Of a DNA stretch of 64,000 nt, positions 21,185 to 31,217 are shown in pieces; the stretch's first letter is position 1; each line of letters begins with the position of its first letter. This DNA is from Nemertoderma westbladi. Lineage: Eukaryota; Xenacoelomorpha; Nemertodermatida; Nemertodermatidae. A model generated the notes under the pieces. That model saw only the letters and a program-made list of their open reading frames with translations. It did not search any database and was not told the origin of the DNA. The position numbers were made by a program, and so were the translations under genes. The DNA is taken from the NCBI GenBank assembly GCA_032718475.1, contig JAUCBJ010008747.1, forward strand, positions 1 through 64,000. The letters are read 5' to 3'.

Positions 21185-22009
21185 TTATTTCTTTTTTTGA
21201 CGTAAGTGTAAGGTGATTAGAGTGAATCCTGCATTAAATAGCAAAAGTTCTCCTTTTTCGTTTCGTATCTCAACTGCTATTTGATTAATAATATTGTTTG
21301 CTATAGGTCTATAATAAACTTTCCTAAAATCACTTGGGATAATATTATTTTGCTGAAGTATGATAGGTAATGTACGTAATAATGGCGCTGTTGTATTACC
21401 AACAATTGTATAAGATGTTATATCACTATAAAAGAATAAATTTTGTCTTCCTCTTACCAAATCACATGAAAAAGGACTAATTTTAGAAAAATCTTTACGT
21501 TGATTAGGTTTCTGCTTAAGTGATAAGTTATCTGTCTTTCCTATAGCAATGTTCCAATATTGATGCCACTCAACCTCTATATTATCATTCACAAATCCAT
21601 CAAAACCTAATATAGTTTTCAAATCTCCAGTTATCTCAAATGAAAAATTCTTTGAACAAGTTAGTTTAATTTTATTTGAAAATTTTATATATTTTATATT
21701 TATTGTTGTTTGAGAGTAACCAAAAGCTTCAAATGTTTCATTAATTTTTTGAACGATTGCTTCCATGCTTAAGTATAATCCTGGAGTAAAAAGAACAACA
21801 TTTCGAGAACCATTTTGATAGTAGAATATAAACTGTGATATTTGCTCAATGTTATAATATGAAGAAGAATATCGAATTTCAGATAAACCAACTTCTACAT
21901 CTGATGACAAATATAATGTATATGGAAGCTCAACTATAAATGAACTTAATGAATTATTAGGGAACCTCGAAGTTGGACCATTAGAAAATAATGTAATATA
22001 ACTATTCAT
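21185..22009 (-). CDS. Polinton minor capsid (penton-like) protein, copy 1
   Basis: This intact 274-residue protein starts MNSYITLFSNGPTSRFPNNS. The N-terminal block has the family's FPxNxLSSFxVxLP and VGLSEIRYSSSYYNI, and the C-terminal block has APLLRTLP, YYRPI and EIRNEKGELLLFNAGFTLITL, which form the jelly-roll strands. Minor capsid proteins are thought to occupy the five-fold vertices of the predicted icosahedral particle. It is the upstream member of a tandem pair with a diverged, interrupted copy at 20391-21182, and lies 40 bp downstream of the integrase gene. Confidence 0.85.
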   Translation of the reverse strand: MNSYITLFSNGPTSRFPNNSLSSFIVELPYTLYLSSDVEVGLSEIRYSSSYYNIEQISQFIFYYQNGSRNVVLFTPGLYLSMEAIVQKINETFEAFGYSQTTINIKYIKFSNKIKLTCSKNFSFEITGDLKTILGFDGFVNDNIEVEWHQYWNIAIGKTDNLSLKQKPNQRKDFSKISPFSCDLVRGRQNLFFYSDITSYTIVGNTTAPLLRTLPIILQQNNIIPSDFRKVYYRPIANNIINQIAVEIRNEKGELLLFNAGFTLITLHLRQKKK

Positions 22010-22049
22010 TTTTGGAAATTATATAAATTAAGTTAAATTTAATCATAAC

Positions 22050-23110
22050 TTATTTACGTAGTTGGTTTCCATCAATCCACATATTTCGCTTATTACCCTT
22101 AAATCGTACTAAATATTGCTTGCTTTTGTTTTTTATACGTTCTTTGACTATTTTTTCAATTGGAAAAATATCTGTAGCTTGCTTCACTAGTTGAAGTTCT
22201 TCTTCATAGAAGGTGCCCTCAATATCTCTACCAACAGAATCAGTTATATGATACATTGGATATGGAAGATGATCTCTTCTAATACGTTTTATCTTAAAAA
22301 TTTCATTTGTCCAGTTCCCAATATATGATTTTTCAAATACATGTTTAGCAATATTAAGTCGTACACTATTACCTATTTTCAACTTTGGTTTAGAGAGCTT
22401 CTTAACTGTACCAAAAAGTTTTAGTCTCACTATAGCTTGATTTTGCTTATTTACTTGTAAAGGCTTCATTCCTATTGATCTATGAAATGTATTATTATAT
22501 GTATTAATAATTTTAGGAAGGATATCTACCCATTTAGTATTTCTTCTACGAGTAAATATTTTGAACATCCGTGACTTTAAAGTACGATTAAAACGTTCAC
22601 AAATTGCGGCTTTGAATTGGGATCGAGTTGTATAATAATTCACCTTATTTTTCTTTAGATAAGTCAGTACTATGCGATTATTGAATTCAAGTCCTTGATC
22701 ACTATTGATCACCTTGATCAAAAAATTATTTCTAAATCTACCTTAATTTCTTTCCCTGTTTTTCGTTTTAGTGGTAATGCCCAAACTTGTTTTGAAAAAC
22801 AATCAATTACTGTTATAATATAATTGAAACCAGAATTAACATTGCTATATTTCTGCATATCAACCAAATCTGTTTGTATAGTATCTCTTATACCCGAAAT
22901 AAACATTCTAGAAGTGGGATAATAATGCCTTCTAGCTGATCTATGAAGAGTGTAGGTCGGTTGACTCGCTAGCCAATTTTTTACAATACTTTGCTTCAAC
23001 CCGCTCGCTTTGCTTAGTGCTTTTACGCCACCAAACCCTGCAGTGTTTGAAATATTGTAGTAAACAGCAGCTAGCCGACGATCTCGTTGGTTCACCATCA
23101 CTTTGGTCAT
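22050..23110 (-). pseudogene. Retroviral-type integrase of the Polinton, frameshifted
   Basis: The N-terminal half (23110-22718) has an HTH-like region (GFGGVKALSKASGLKQ) and the first catalytic Asp in QTDLVDM. The C-terminal half (22721-22050) has the second Asp in NSDQGLEF, the Glu in CERFNRT about 33 residues later, and an SH3/chromodomain-like end (QYLVRFKG...MWIDG). The DDE triad is therefore present, but the halves are in different frames, changing at a run of six T near 22725. Integrase cuts and joins the TIR ends to target DNA. The break may be mutational; programmed slippage is possible but unsupported. Confidence 0.88.
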
Positions 23111-23204
23111 AACTACGTTTTTGACTTATACAATTACACACACAATCACAATTGATTTTCAATCTCTTAAACCAAGACATTATTATTAATATTATTACTA
23201 CTAT

Positions 23205-23432
23205 TTATATATAGTTCAAAAAAGCAATGTCGTTTATTGTTTTGATATGTTTTTTATTAGTTATTTGCTTTGAATTCTTGAGTGTCTTCTTCTTCTTCTT
23301 TTTCTTCATCTTCTTCTTCTTCTTGATATTTTTTAAGAGTTTTGTTTGTAATGGAATAGGTTTAGTATATTTTTGTTGTTCTAATAAATTATATTGTTCT
23401 GGTGTTATGAGATACATTTTATGAAATGACAT
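23205..23432 (-). CDS. Small lysine-rich Polinton protein
   Basis: This 75-residue frame starts MSFHKMYLITPEQYNLLEQQ and includes a low-complexity run of lysines in the middle (KKKKKMKKKKKKK). The N-terminal KMYLITPEQYNLL segment looks like a short conserved motif of small Polinton proteins, but I cannot name it. It starts 2 bp after the stop of the upstream hydrophobic-tail gene, consistent with one transcript. Confidence 0.45.
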   Translation of the reverse strand: MSFHKMYLITPEQYNLLEQQKYTKPIPLQTKLLKNIKKKKKMKKKKKKKTLKNSKQITNKKHIKTINDIAFLNYI

Positions 23433-23434
23433 GG

Positions 23435-23800
23435 TTATGATGCAGCAGATGCGATAGTTGTAGCTCTAACAGCTCTAACGGCTCTAACAGCCTCTACAGC
23501 TCCAACTATTAAAGGAATAAGGAATGGAAGGAATCCCCCTTTCTGTGATAATTTCTTACGATAATCCTTAATATTTGAATGCTTCTTAAAATTTCGCATT
23601 TGACTTTTATATGGAGCTAGTTTATTAGCATCGGAAGCTTTTAATCTGAGATTTCCATATAAAACATTTAATGTGATATTGATGAGAAAACGAATTAATT
23701 CATTACTAGCTTGTGTTCTAATAAATAATCCTCGAGCACGAGGTGTGCTATTTTTCAAAAACTCCAACTCAGAACGATGCTTATGAATAATAGACTTCAT
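23435..23800 (-). CDS. Small Polinton protein with GGFLPFLIPLI hydrophobic tail
   Basis: This intact 121-residue protein opens MKSIIHKHRSELEFLKNSTP. The first two thirds are basic and helical. The C-terminal third has KGGFLPFLIPLIVGAVEAV, a glycine-led hydrophobic helix. The same kind of segment occurs in the adenovirus pX (mu precursor) protein and in a small protein that recurs in animal Polintons. A virion core or membrane-active peptide role is likely by analogy. It lies between the integrase and the ATPase. Confidence 0.65.
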   Translation of the reverse strand: MKSIIHKHRSELEFLKNSTPRARGLFIRTQASNELIRFLINITLNVLYGNLRLKASDANKLAPYKSQMRNFKKHSNIKDYRKKLSQKGGFLPFLIPLIVGAVEAVRAVRAVRATTIASAAS

Positions 23801-23985
23801 GTTATTAACTTATTTGAAAAAAAAAAGAATATAAAACTTCAAAACAAACATTTATTAACTAATACGCTTATAAGTGACAAATTTGCATAAAATATATACA
23901 CAAACTAATTAATGATAGAAAGTAGCATATTATTGATATTAAAAAGTAATATACATATGATATATATTGATCAATATTATTATCA
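23801..23985. other. AT-rich spacer
   Basis: This short AT-rich gap between the packaging ATPase and the hydrophobic-tail gene has no coding pattern. Confidence 0.5.
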
Positions 23986-24621
23986 TTATTGTAAATAAAC
24001 ACAATGTTTATGTGTAAACAGATGCCCCCGAACAAGATAATTATCATTTGTTAACTGATCAAAATCAATGATTAACGGATGAAATGGTTCTGCAGTTGCA
24101 TCACGAAAGGCATCAATTAAGAATTTAGGGTTTGTTGGATTCATCTGATATGAAAGTACACGAATTTGTGTTTGGTCTCTAGGAATTTTAAAAATAATAA
24201 AGTATGTACTATTAATTGAACGAGTTCTTGCTTCTGCTCCTCTTTGATATAAGTTTTGTATTAATAAAATAACTACAGAATGTGTATGTCGAGCAATTTT
24301 GGTGAATAATTGTGTAGTTTGCTTTGAACTTTCTAGCTCACTCATAAGATCATCAAAAACTAATATTGTATTTCTCTGAATATTTTCATTTAAATTTTCA
24401 GGAATTGTATTTAATATAGTTATATTTATCCCTCTAATGTTAGGTTTTGTTTGACCATAGAACCATATGATATTATTAGAAGGAGTATCAAATATAGTTT
24501 TCCTATTTTGAAGCAGTTTTTCAACAAATGTTGTTTTACCACTTCCAGATGGTCCTGCTATTAATATTGTGCTTCCAAATCTAAATCGTACATCAATAGG
24601 GTTATGAGATTTGCTAGCCAT
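23986..24621 (-). CDS. Genome-packaging ATPase (FtsK/HerA type)
   Basis: This intact 211-residue protein has a Walker A motif GPSGSGKTT (residues 23-31) and a Walker B motif VFDDL (88-92), followed by a LLIQNLYQRGAEARTRS segment typical of A32-like packaging ATPases of Polintons and nucleocytoplasmic large DNA viruses. It would pump the element's DNA into a capsid using ATP. The length matches Polinton homologues. It lies between the TBP-like gene and the hydrophobic-tail gene on the minus strand. Confidence 0.92.
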   Translation of the reverse strand: MASKSHNPIDVRFRFGSTILIAGPSGSGKTTFVEKLLQNRKTIFDTPSNNIIWFYGQTKPNIRGINITILNTIPENLNENIQRNTILVFDDLMSELESSKQTTQLFTKIARHTHSVVILLIQNLYQRGAEARTRSINSTYFIIFKIPRDQTQIRVLSYQMNPTNPKFLIDAFRDATAEPFHPLIIDFDQLTNDNYLVRGHLFTHKHCVYLQ

Positions 24622-25099
24622 TATTTTATAAAATGTTTATCATTATTATTATTAAAAGTTTGATATTATCTTGCGCTTATTAAAATTTTCAAATATAAAA
24701 TCTATATGAATTTTTTAAAAATAGAATTAGGCTATATATAGGATAACAATTAGTAACTAAGCCAATATCAAATTAATATAATTACAACAAATTACTATAA
24801 TGAATGCTACTCCTTATACATAAGATTACATGAAAATATGACTTTAATTGAGATAATAATTCTCATTCAAAACTAATCAAGCATATGATAAAATTGGCTA
24901 TATATAATATAGTATATTTAAAGCTATTTCTACTTAAGAGTCAGCAAAAACCTAATTTACTATAAAGAAATGGAGACATTAATTAAGTCTATAAGATAAT
25001 CATATTTACATATTATTATTTCCTAAAGTTCATTTAATAAATAAAGTTTATATAGAATACAATAAGATTTAGCGTTTGAATAACAAAATATAAATTATG
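24622..25099. other. AT-rich non-coding spacer
   Basis: About 480 bp of very AT-rich sequence with short ATATAATA runs and no open frame with coding character. It could hold the promoter of the ATPase group. I see no decisive motif. Confidence 0.5.
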
Positions 25100-25684
25100 C
25101 TAATTGCATATTATATATTTACAAAATAATTTATATACATTATCAAACATAGTTGGATGAGTCATAGATACTATCTTACCAGTATGAAAAATACTAAAAT
25201 ATCACGTATTTATGAAGCATCGTATACCACAAAATAGTTCAGGGTTATAATCTAAGTGAAAGCTATCATTATTTATTTTAAAATTTCCACATTTTTCAAG
25301 ACATTTTCTAAAGTTGATTTCAAGAAAGATGATGCGGGTTTCAGTATTTAGTTTTAAATTTGCTATTTTCAAACTGGTAAGGTTTGCTATATAATCAATT
25401 TGTAAAAGTATATTACTACATAGGCCAACGATTGTTATAGCACCACTCTCAAAAAACATAAAAGTTGCCTCATGATTGCGAAAAATTAACATTTTCGGTT
25501 TTGTTACCAAATGACCATCTATTTGTTTAGATAACTGTATTAAATCTAGTTTTGAAGAGCAGTATGAAGAATATTGTCGATTAACAATTTGATTTAGTTT
25601 AGAAGAAATGATTTGTTTGTCTTTCTTTAATGTTGCATTATCATTAGTTTTTAGTGTTATTCTAAAAATAGAAGAATAGAATGA
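25100..25684 (-). pseudogene. TATA-binding-protein-like protein in the Polinton, one in-frame stop
   Basis: This open frame has 195 codon positions with a single TGA at 25202-25204, and no ATG at its left limit (first Met about 60 codons in). Two pseudo-repeats are recognisable. Repeat 1 has SKLDLIQLSKQI then KPKMLIF...TFMFFESGAITIVG, matching the TBP pattern LIF-x-SGK-x-x-x-TGA. Repeat 2 has YNPELFCGI, matching TBP's YEPELFPGL. After the stop, a SIFHTGKIVSMT segment sits where the second LIF-x-SGK strand falls. TBP bends TATA DNA to start transcription. An element-coded copy could direct transcription from the TATA boxes in the TIRs; that is inference. Either a spliced start or N-terminal loss would explain the missing ATG. 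Confidence 0.6.
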
Positions 25685-25707
25685 TTATGAGTTTTCTATT
25701 ATTAGTT

Positions 25708-28700
25708 TTATGTGTTGATATTATTACTATCATTGTCATAGTTGCTGGCATGTCCATGTTGCTGCCCTAAAACCACTTGTGGAGCAATGGTTTTAGGTAT
25801 AATGGGATGAGTTAACTTTGTGATATAATGTCCATAGGGATAGCTGATATTTTTATCCTTCCACCAAAAACGTTTAGTCTCCCATAAAGTTAATGATTTC
25901 TTATGATTTCGGGCTGTCCGGTTTGTCCGATCTAAAGGCATTGGTATACCGAAACAGCTCAGTTTCATTGAAATAGCAATCCAAATAATCTTGATAAGAA
26001 ATTTGCTTTGCTACAACACTTTTTGATACACCTTTACAAGTTTTTTTCTTAGGAGCATCATATGCTTCAAATGAGTATACTTTTGGTTTTAAAAATACCC
26101 ATGATTTGTAGAGACAGCCTTTTGATTCATCCTTCACAAAACCTAATGATGCTTTATATTTATTTGTATATAGATGATGTGAGGTATCATAGTTTGAAGT
26201 ATCTAAAAACCCACCATTATACATTGCAGTTAAAAATTTATCGTGTGAAGTATTAGTGATGCTAAGCATGAGGTTATCAGTATCTCCACCACAAGCTCGA
26301 ATTTGGCATCCTAATTGATGTTCTATAGGCTTAATTTTATAGTAGAAATAATCGTACATTTCCAATTTTGAGAGATCAAGGATAGCTGTTCCAATAAATA
26401 CAGCTTGATTTAAAGTTACAGCTTCCTTGCAAAATGTATGTCCAGATAAATTTGGTAAAAATACAACAAAAGACTCATGATTGGGTTTAGCGACCAATTT
26501 TTCACATTCCTCACTTGATGTTGCTAGCCTAAAATTTATTCTATTATGCACTTTTTGCAGACATTTCCCATATAGAGCATTATTTAAAAGCTTATAGAAC
26601 AGAACTTCGAATGGATTTTTGGCAGATTGTCGCTTATTTGTATTAAAAGCTATATAGTCTCTAAATATATATTTTTGTGAAAATGAATAAATATTATGAA
26701 TTTTTGTAATTTTGAGTCCCATTTTTAGATAAAATTGTAATAGTTTAATATGAACTCCATATTCTTATTTAGGAAATTGATGAAGTAAAAGTTTGGTGGA
26801 TACATCATTGTATTTTTTGAAGGAAGCATCGTCTCTAATATTATAATGCTCCCACTGGTTTTTCATATGTGGGCTGAGAAGAGAAGAAGGTACGCTCATC
26901 TTCTCAGGACCCAATGGCATATCAATAGTGAGATCTTGAACTTTTTTTGGATAATCGAGGCTTACTACACAAAAATACCCAGTATCACCATCAGCATCGA
27001 TTGTGGCCAAGTCAATTGGTATTGTGACTTCTTTGATGTTGGCATATGGAAGCTTTTGAGATAGAGCATGACCATAAAGATTGTTTGCATCCACTGGTAT
27101 CAAATATTTTTCTGGTTTGGAAGAGTCATATTCAGGTTTTCCAGGGATATTGGCCAACACCAAATGCGAGTTTAAAAAAACCATTCCTCCATGGATAGAA
27201 CGTTCAAATTGAGAATAAATGGAAGAATCACTCAATAACTCAATTGAAATATCTGTGAATTTTAGAGCAGCATCATGTGTTAATCCTGGTGCTGTATAAT
27301 AATGGAGTGGTTCTAGACTATAGTAAGTTAGGTAGAGTTGATGAAACTCTTCGAAAACATCAGCTAGGAGAGTAATATCAAGACAGAGATAGCCCATTAG
27401 ATAGTCATAGATAGTCTGACATTGAAGTTCATCCCAAGCAGTAAGTGCACGTTGATAATCTTGAATAGAACAGTCTTCGAGTTTAAGATCATTATAAAAG
27501 TCTCCAATAGGAGGTAGTTTGGTTTCATGAAGGTTGGAAATATTTTGGATATAGCTATAGGGAAAGACACCTTTATTCTTAATAGTAGAGTCTGTAATGT
27601 TTGGATATAGTGCTTTCATTTGAGTTAGCGTATGTGGAATAGCTGTGGATAGATGGAATTGTTGGAGGTAAGATAGCTACTAAGGTTGTCTAAACTAGCA
27701 GTCATAAATTGAAATGAGTCCAAAAAATTAAGGCAGATGGAATCTTTTAATGTGGCAGATTTTGCATTTTCATCTATGGGAAATGTTGCTTGTAAATTTA
27801 TATAATTTTCAGTCGTTTGCGGTATTATATTAAAATGCCAATGTTTGCGTGCACTTGTGGTCATGCCTTCCTTTAACAGTATATGTAGGTCATATTTTCG
27901 GAGATTATGAAAAATGATGGCAAATTTATTAATTTTTATTGATAATTTACAATTACAACTGACGCAAGCAGCACCACGATACTTTCCAGTATAATGGTCA
28001 TGGTCGCAAACCTTTGTAGTTAAATTTTTAGAAATGTCTAGTCCATAAGAGTCAGGAGTAAGGATACAATTACAAGAGTAGCAGTTTGTTGCAAAATTAA
28101 AGTTTTGTTGTTCAGTCTGTGTTAAGTGCATGTGTATATTAGTATTTGTGCCAGAGATTGACCATTTATAGAGTTTCCTACAGTGAGATTCTAAAGCAGT
28201 TAATAAATCATTTATTACATGATTGGAGCCATCATCTTTGAAAGTTTGAATTGGAGTAGGTGGTGGGTTTATTAAATTGCGGTTAGGTATAGTATAAAAT
28301 GCAGCCGCGCTTGCGATGTGTTTCTGAGGAAATTTGGGGTCTGATGTAGGTTCTAGAATAGTTTCTATATCAGAGTAGATGCAGAGCAGAAAGGAGGAGA
28401 AAGTGTTTTATCGAGTCTGTTAAATTTAAGTGTTAGTTTGAGTTTAAGTGTTAGGAGTAGGCATTCGCTCCACTTGTCATTTAGCGGAATAGCAAAGGTC
28501 ACGGTGTGTTTCTAATGCATTCGATGAATAAAATGGTCGTGTGCAACGCTCACAGAAAAACAAACGGTTATGTGAGCCTGTTCTTGTGTTGAATAGGCGG
28601 CCCAAGTCTGATACCGCTGAATAATGTCTAAGAAGACTGTTTGTATTGTCAACGAAAAGTAGAGTTAATACAGTTTTATTTAAGCAATGATATTTGTCAG

Positions 28701-29820
28701 GTTGGCGTAATATTGTAACCGATTTTGTGTTTTCGTGCCAGAGGAGTAAGTTTATACAATACTTGTTATTATCCTTTTCAAATTTATCAATGCCTGTTTT
28801 TATATCTACAGGAAAGGTAAGAGATGAAAAATCGAATTCATTAAGGTAAGGTGTAAATGTTGAAACTCTGCTAATATTTTGTTTTTTCCTATCAATTTTA
28901 TGCTGGAAGGCTGTAGCTAAAACTGCATACTGAAAACATTGTGGACAGTCGACATTAATAGTACTCATTTTGCCAGCCAAATTTTTTGGTATCTTTCCGC
29001 CATTACCTTTAAAATATGCATTGCGATTACAGACAGAAATTTGAATATTAATCCTATCTATTTGTACTAACCGCCAACCAGAACCCATATGTACAAAACT
29101 AGCAACTAGCTCATCTATCCTACCAACAGCATTTTGGTACCAACGTTCAAAATCATTTTCGGATGTAATTTTGTTATTTTCCCCACTAGATTTGAAACAA
29201 AATGTTTCCATTTGCACCCCATCCCCTTGCTCCCGTTCCAAAATTAAAAATATTGAAAGCCAAATTTTTATAAAAACACCTAAATTATTCGAAAAATGTT
29301 GATTCACCCTCCCCCAAACATAAGGCCTATTTTCGTCGAGTGTTTCTTCTATATCTAGATGAGCGGTTGTTAGTTTATTACTATACTCAAATAAATTGTC
29401 GTGGGCAGATGTAGTGTTGGGAAAAACTTCTTCAAAATTATTTGGAGAAGAAGAAGAAGTAGATGGTCCAGCCCCAACTTGTCCCACTGGTGATGACACT
29501 GGTGATGTAGATGGAAACACATCTTGATGTTTTCTTTTACGTGAGATCAATTGAGTGTAGCAAGAGTGTTCTTTAAAAGAAGAGAGAGTGAATGTTTCAC
29601 CGCATTTGCAACTTGAAGGTTCGTTGACAAAGGTGAAACCAGTTCCCCCTTCTTTGCAAAGAGATTGGTGTGCGATTGCACTTTTCTTTTCGGATGTGAA
29701 GACATTGCAATTGTCACATTTATATTGTTTGAAGTGTGTTTGAAGATGATGGCTAAGATTATTGGATCTCATCTCAATTTCGCAGACAGGGCAAACGATT
29801 ATTCGGGAAGACATAGGCAT
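25708..29820 (-). pseudogene. Protein-primed DNA polymerase B of the Polinton, multiply broken
   Basis: It begins at ATG 29820 with zinc-finger motifs (CPVC...H...H, then CDNC) and the long N-terminal domain of animal Polinton polymerases, which has a second Cys/His finger near its end (FFCERC...H). The exonuclease motifs follow: ExoI IYSDIET near 28365, ExoII HNLRKYDLHIL near 27890, ExoIII YLCLD near 27380. Polymerase motifs are DANNLYG near 27080, KLLNNALYGK near 26580 and GGDTDNL near 26285. Breaks are a TGA at 28477-28479, frame changes between about 28440 and 28390, near 27640 and near 25960, and a TAA at 26765-26767. It replicates the element from protein-primed ends. As read it cannot make full-length enzyme. 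Confidence 0.93.
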
Positions 29821-30104
29821 TGTGAATGAAAAAGTGAACTTGAATTTTTAAATGAAATATAACTTTGCAGTGTAGTAAAGACTTGGTTGATAAAAATACT
29901 TGAATTGTTGTAAAGTTTTTTTTTTTTTTTTTGTAGAATAACTTTGCTGATATAACTTGATGAGAGATAAATAGTTGAATTGTTGAAAAGTTTTTTTGTA
30001 GAATAACTTTGTTGATACAACTTGATGAGAGATAAATACTTGAATTATTGTAAAGTTTTTGTAGAATAACTTGTTGAATTGTTGTATTAGTATGATAATA
30101 ATAA

Positions 30105-30907
30105 ATTATATTAAATAATAAATGAAAACAATTTATAACAAAAATGTAAAGTTTACTTGAACATGAGTGATTATTCGAAAGAATGAAAAAACTTTTGCTA
30201 AAGACACTTTATATATGGTTTGTATAAGGATTTGTCCAATCGGAACCAATAGCCAATCAAAAAGTAGCCAAGAAGTATAGGTTAGCCAATTAGGAAAGGT
30301 TTCTTTACATATGGTTTAAAAATAGACTATTGGTGCTGTTATGACTGGAAAAATAATCCTTTTATAATCTTTTAAAAAATTGTCATTTTATGAAAATAAA
30401 ATTTTGAATAGTTTCAGAGATTATCTTTAGGTTGATAGCATTGCAATTAAAATATCAAAGAAAAAGCGGCATTTGCATTATTGTGTGTTGGAATTAGTGA
30501 ATCCTATTGAAATATATTGTAAATAAACAGATCAAAGTAAAAGCGGCATTTCTTTTATTATGTGTCATACCTAATTTGAAATTACTATGTATGTAATGTT
30601 TATAAAATCAGTTTTTTGAGTGATTTCATGTTATTATAATTTTCATAGGACACAGCTTCTCAAGTATGTAATTTATAAGAGCACAGCTTCGCAAAAAAAC
30701 TAGAAAAAACTAGATTTAGTATGCTCTTTACTGTAGTATAAAAATAAATTAAATATGTATGATTGTTCTGAAGTGTGAAATAAATTAAGCATAAATAAAA
30801 GATTAGTCGCGATTTGTGTATGAGATAAAGGATTAATGAGCAATATAATTGCAATTAACACTTTGAACACTAGGCTTAATTACGTAGGTGTTGTTTGGTA
30901 TAAGAAT
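30105..30907 (-). repeat. Polinton right terminal inverted repeat
   Basis: This is the reverse complement of the left TIR, ending ...GTTGTTTGGTATAAGAAT at 30907. Between the polymerase start and the TIR (29821-30100) is a short AT-rich leader with three near-identical ~70 bp direct repeats (TTGAATTGTTGTAAAG... / AGAATAACTTTG...TGATGAGAGATAAATA). Confidence 0.9.
30207..30215 (-). promoter_or_regulatory. TATA box in right TIR
   Basis: TATATAAAG on the minus strand is the counterpart of the box at 15841. It points toward the polymerase gene and lies about 390 bp upstream of its ATG. Confidence 0.55.
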
Positions 30908-31075
30908 GGGTGTGAGTGATTAAGTATTAACATCTACAACAATAGGATTAACACCTACAACAATAGGATTAACACTCTATGTGTGAGTGATTAAGAGATT
31001 AACACCTACAACAATATAATTAACACCTGCAACAATAGGATTAACACTCTAGGTGTTTTTTGGCACGAAAAAGGT
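30908..31075. repeat. Minisatellite abutting the Polinton right end
   Basis: There are five or so units of about 21 bp, of the form TTAACACCTACAACAATAGGA, mixed with GTGTGAGTGATTAAG spacers. The array begins exactly where the TIR match ends. Confidence 0.75.
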
Positions 31076-31217
31076 GCGAGTGAGGTCTAAACTGTCGCCA
31101 TATCCTGGTCCTCCTTACTACTCACCCCATAAAGTTGGACAAGCAGGGCCTTTGAGCAATATTGGGGAGTACGAGGTTGATTGCCAATCAACCTCGTATC
31201 ATCCCCAATAAACGGGG

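Larger units (their letters stand above)
15142..30907 (-). mobile_element. Polinton/Maverick DNA transposon, degraded copy
   Basis: The element is 15.8 kb with ~800 bp terminal inverted repeats. Its gene set is diagnostic: protein-primed DNA polymerase B, retroviral-type integrase, adenovirus-type cysteine protease, packaging ATPase, double jelly-roll major capsid protein and minor capsid proteins. Nearly all genes are on the minus strand; one unidentified gene at the left end is on the plus strand. I find stops or frameshifts in the polymerase, integrase, major capsid, one minor capsid, the basic protein, the TBP-like gene and the plus-strand gene, while protease, ATPase and one minor capsid protein are intact. 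I could not find the expected 6 bp target duplication (flanks ...AAAGTA and GGGTGT...), so one end may be eroded. Confidence 0.95.

Noticed and set aside
22941-23180. Cys-rich small ORF (MSWFKRLKINCDCVCNC...)
   Set aside because: It overlaps the integrase N-terminus in another frame. The integrase frame matches the family, so this is probably a shadow.
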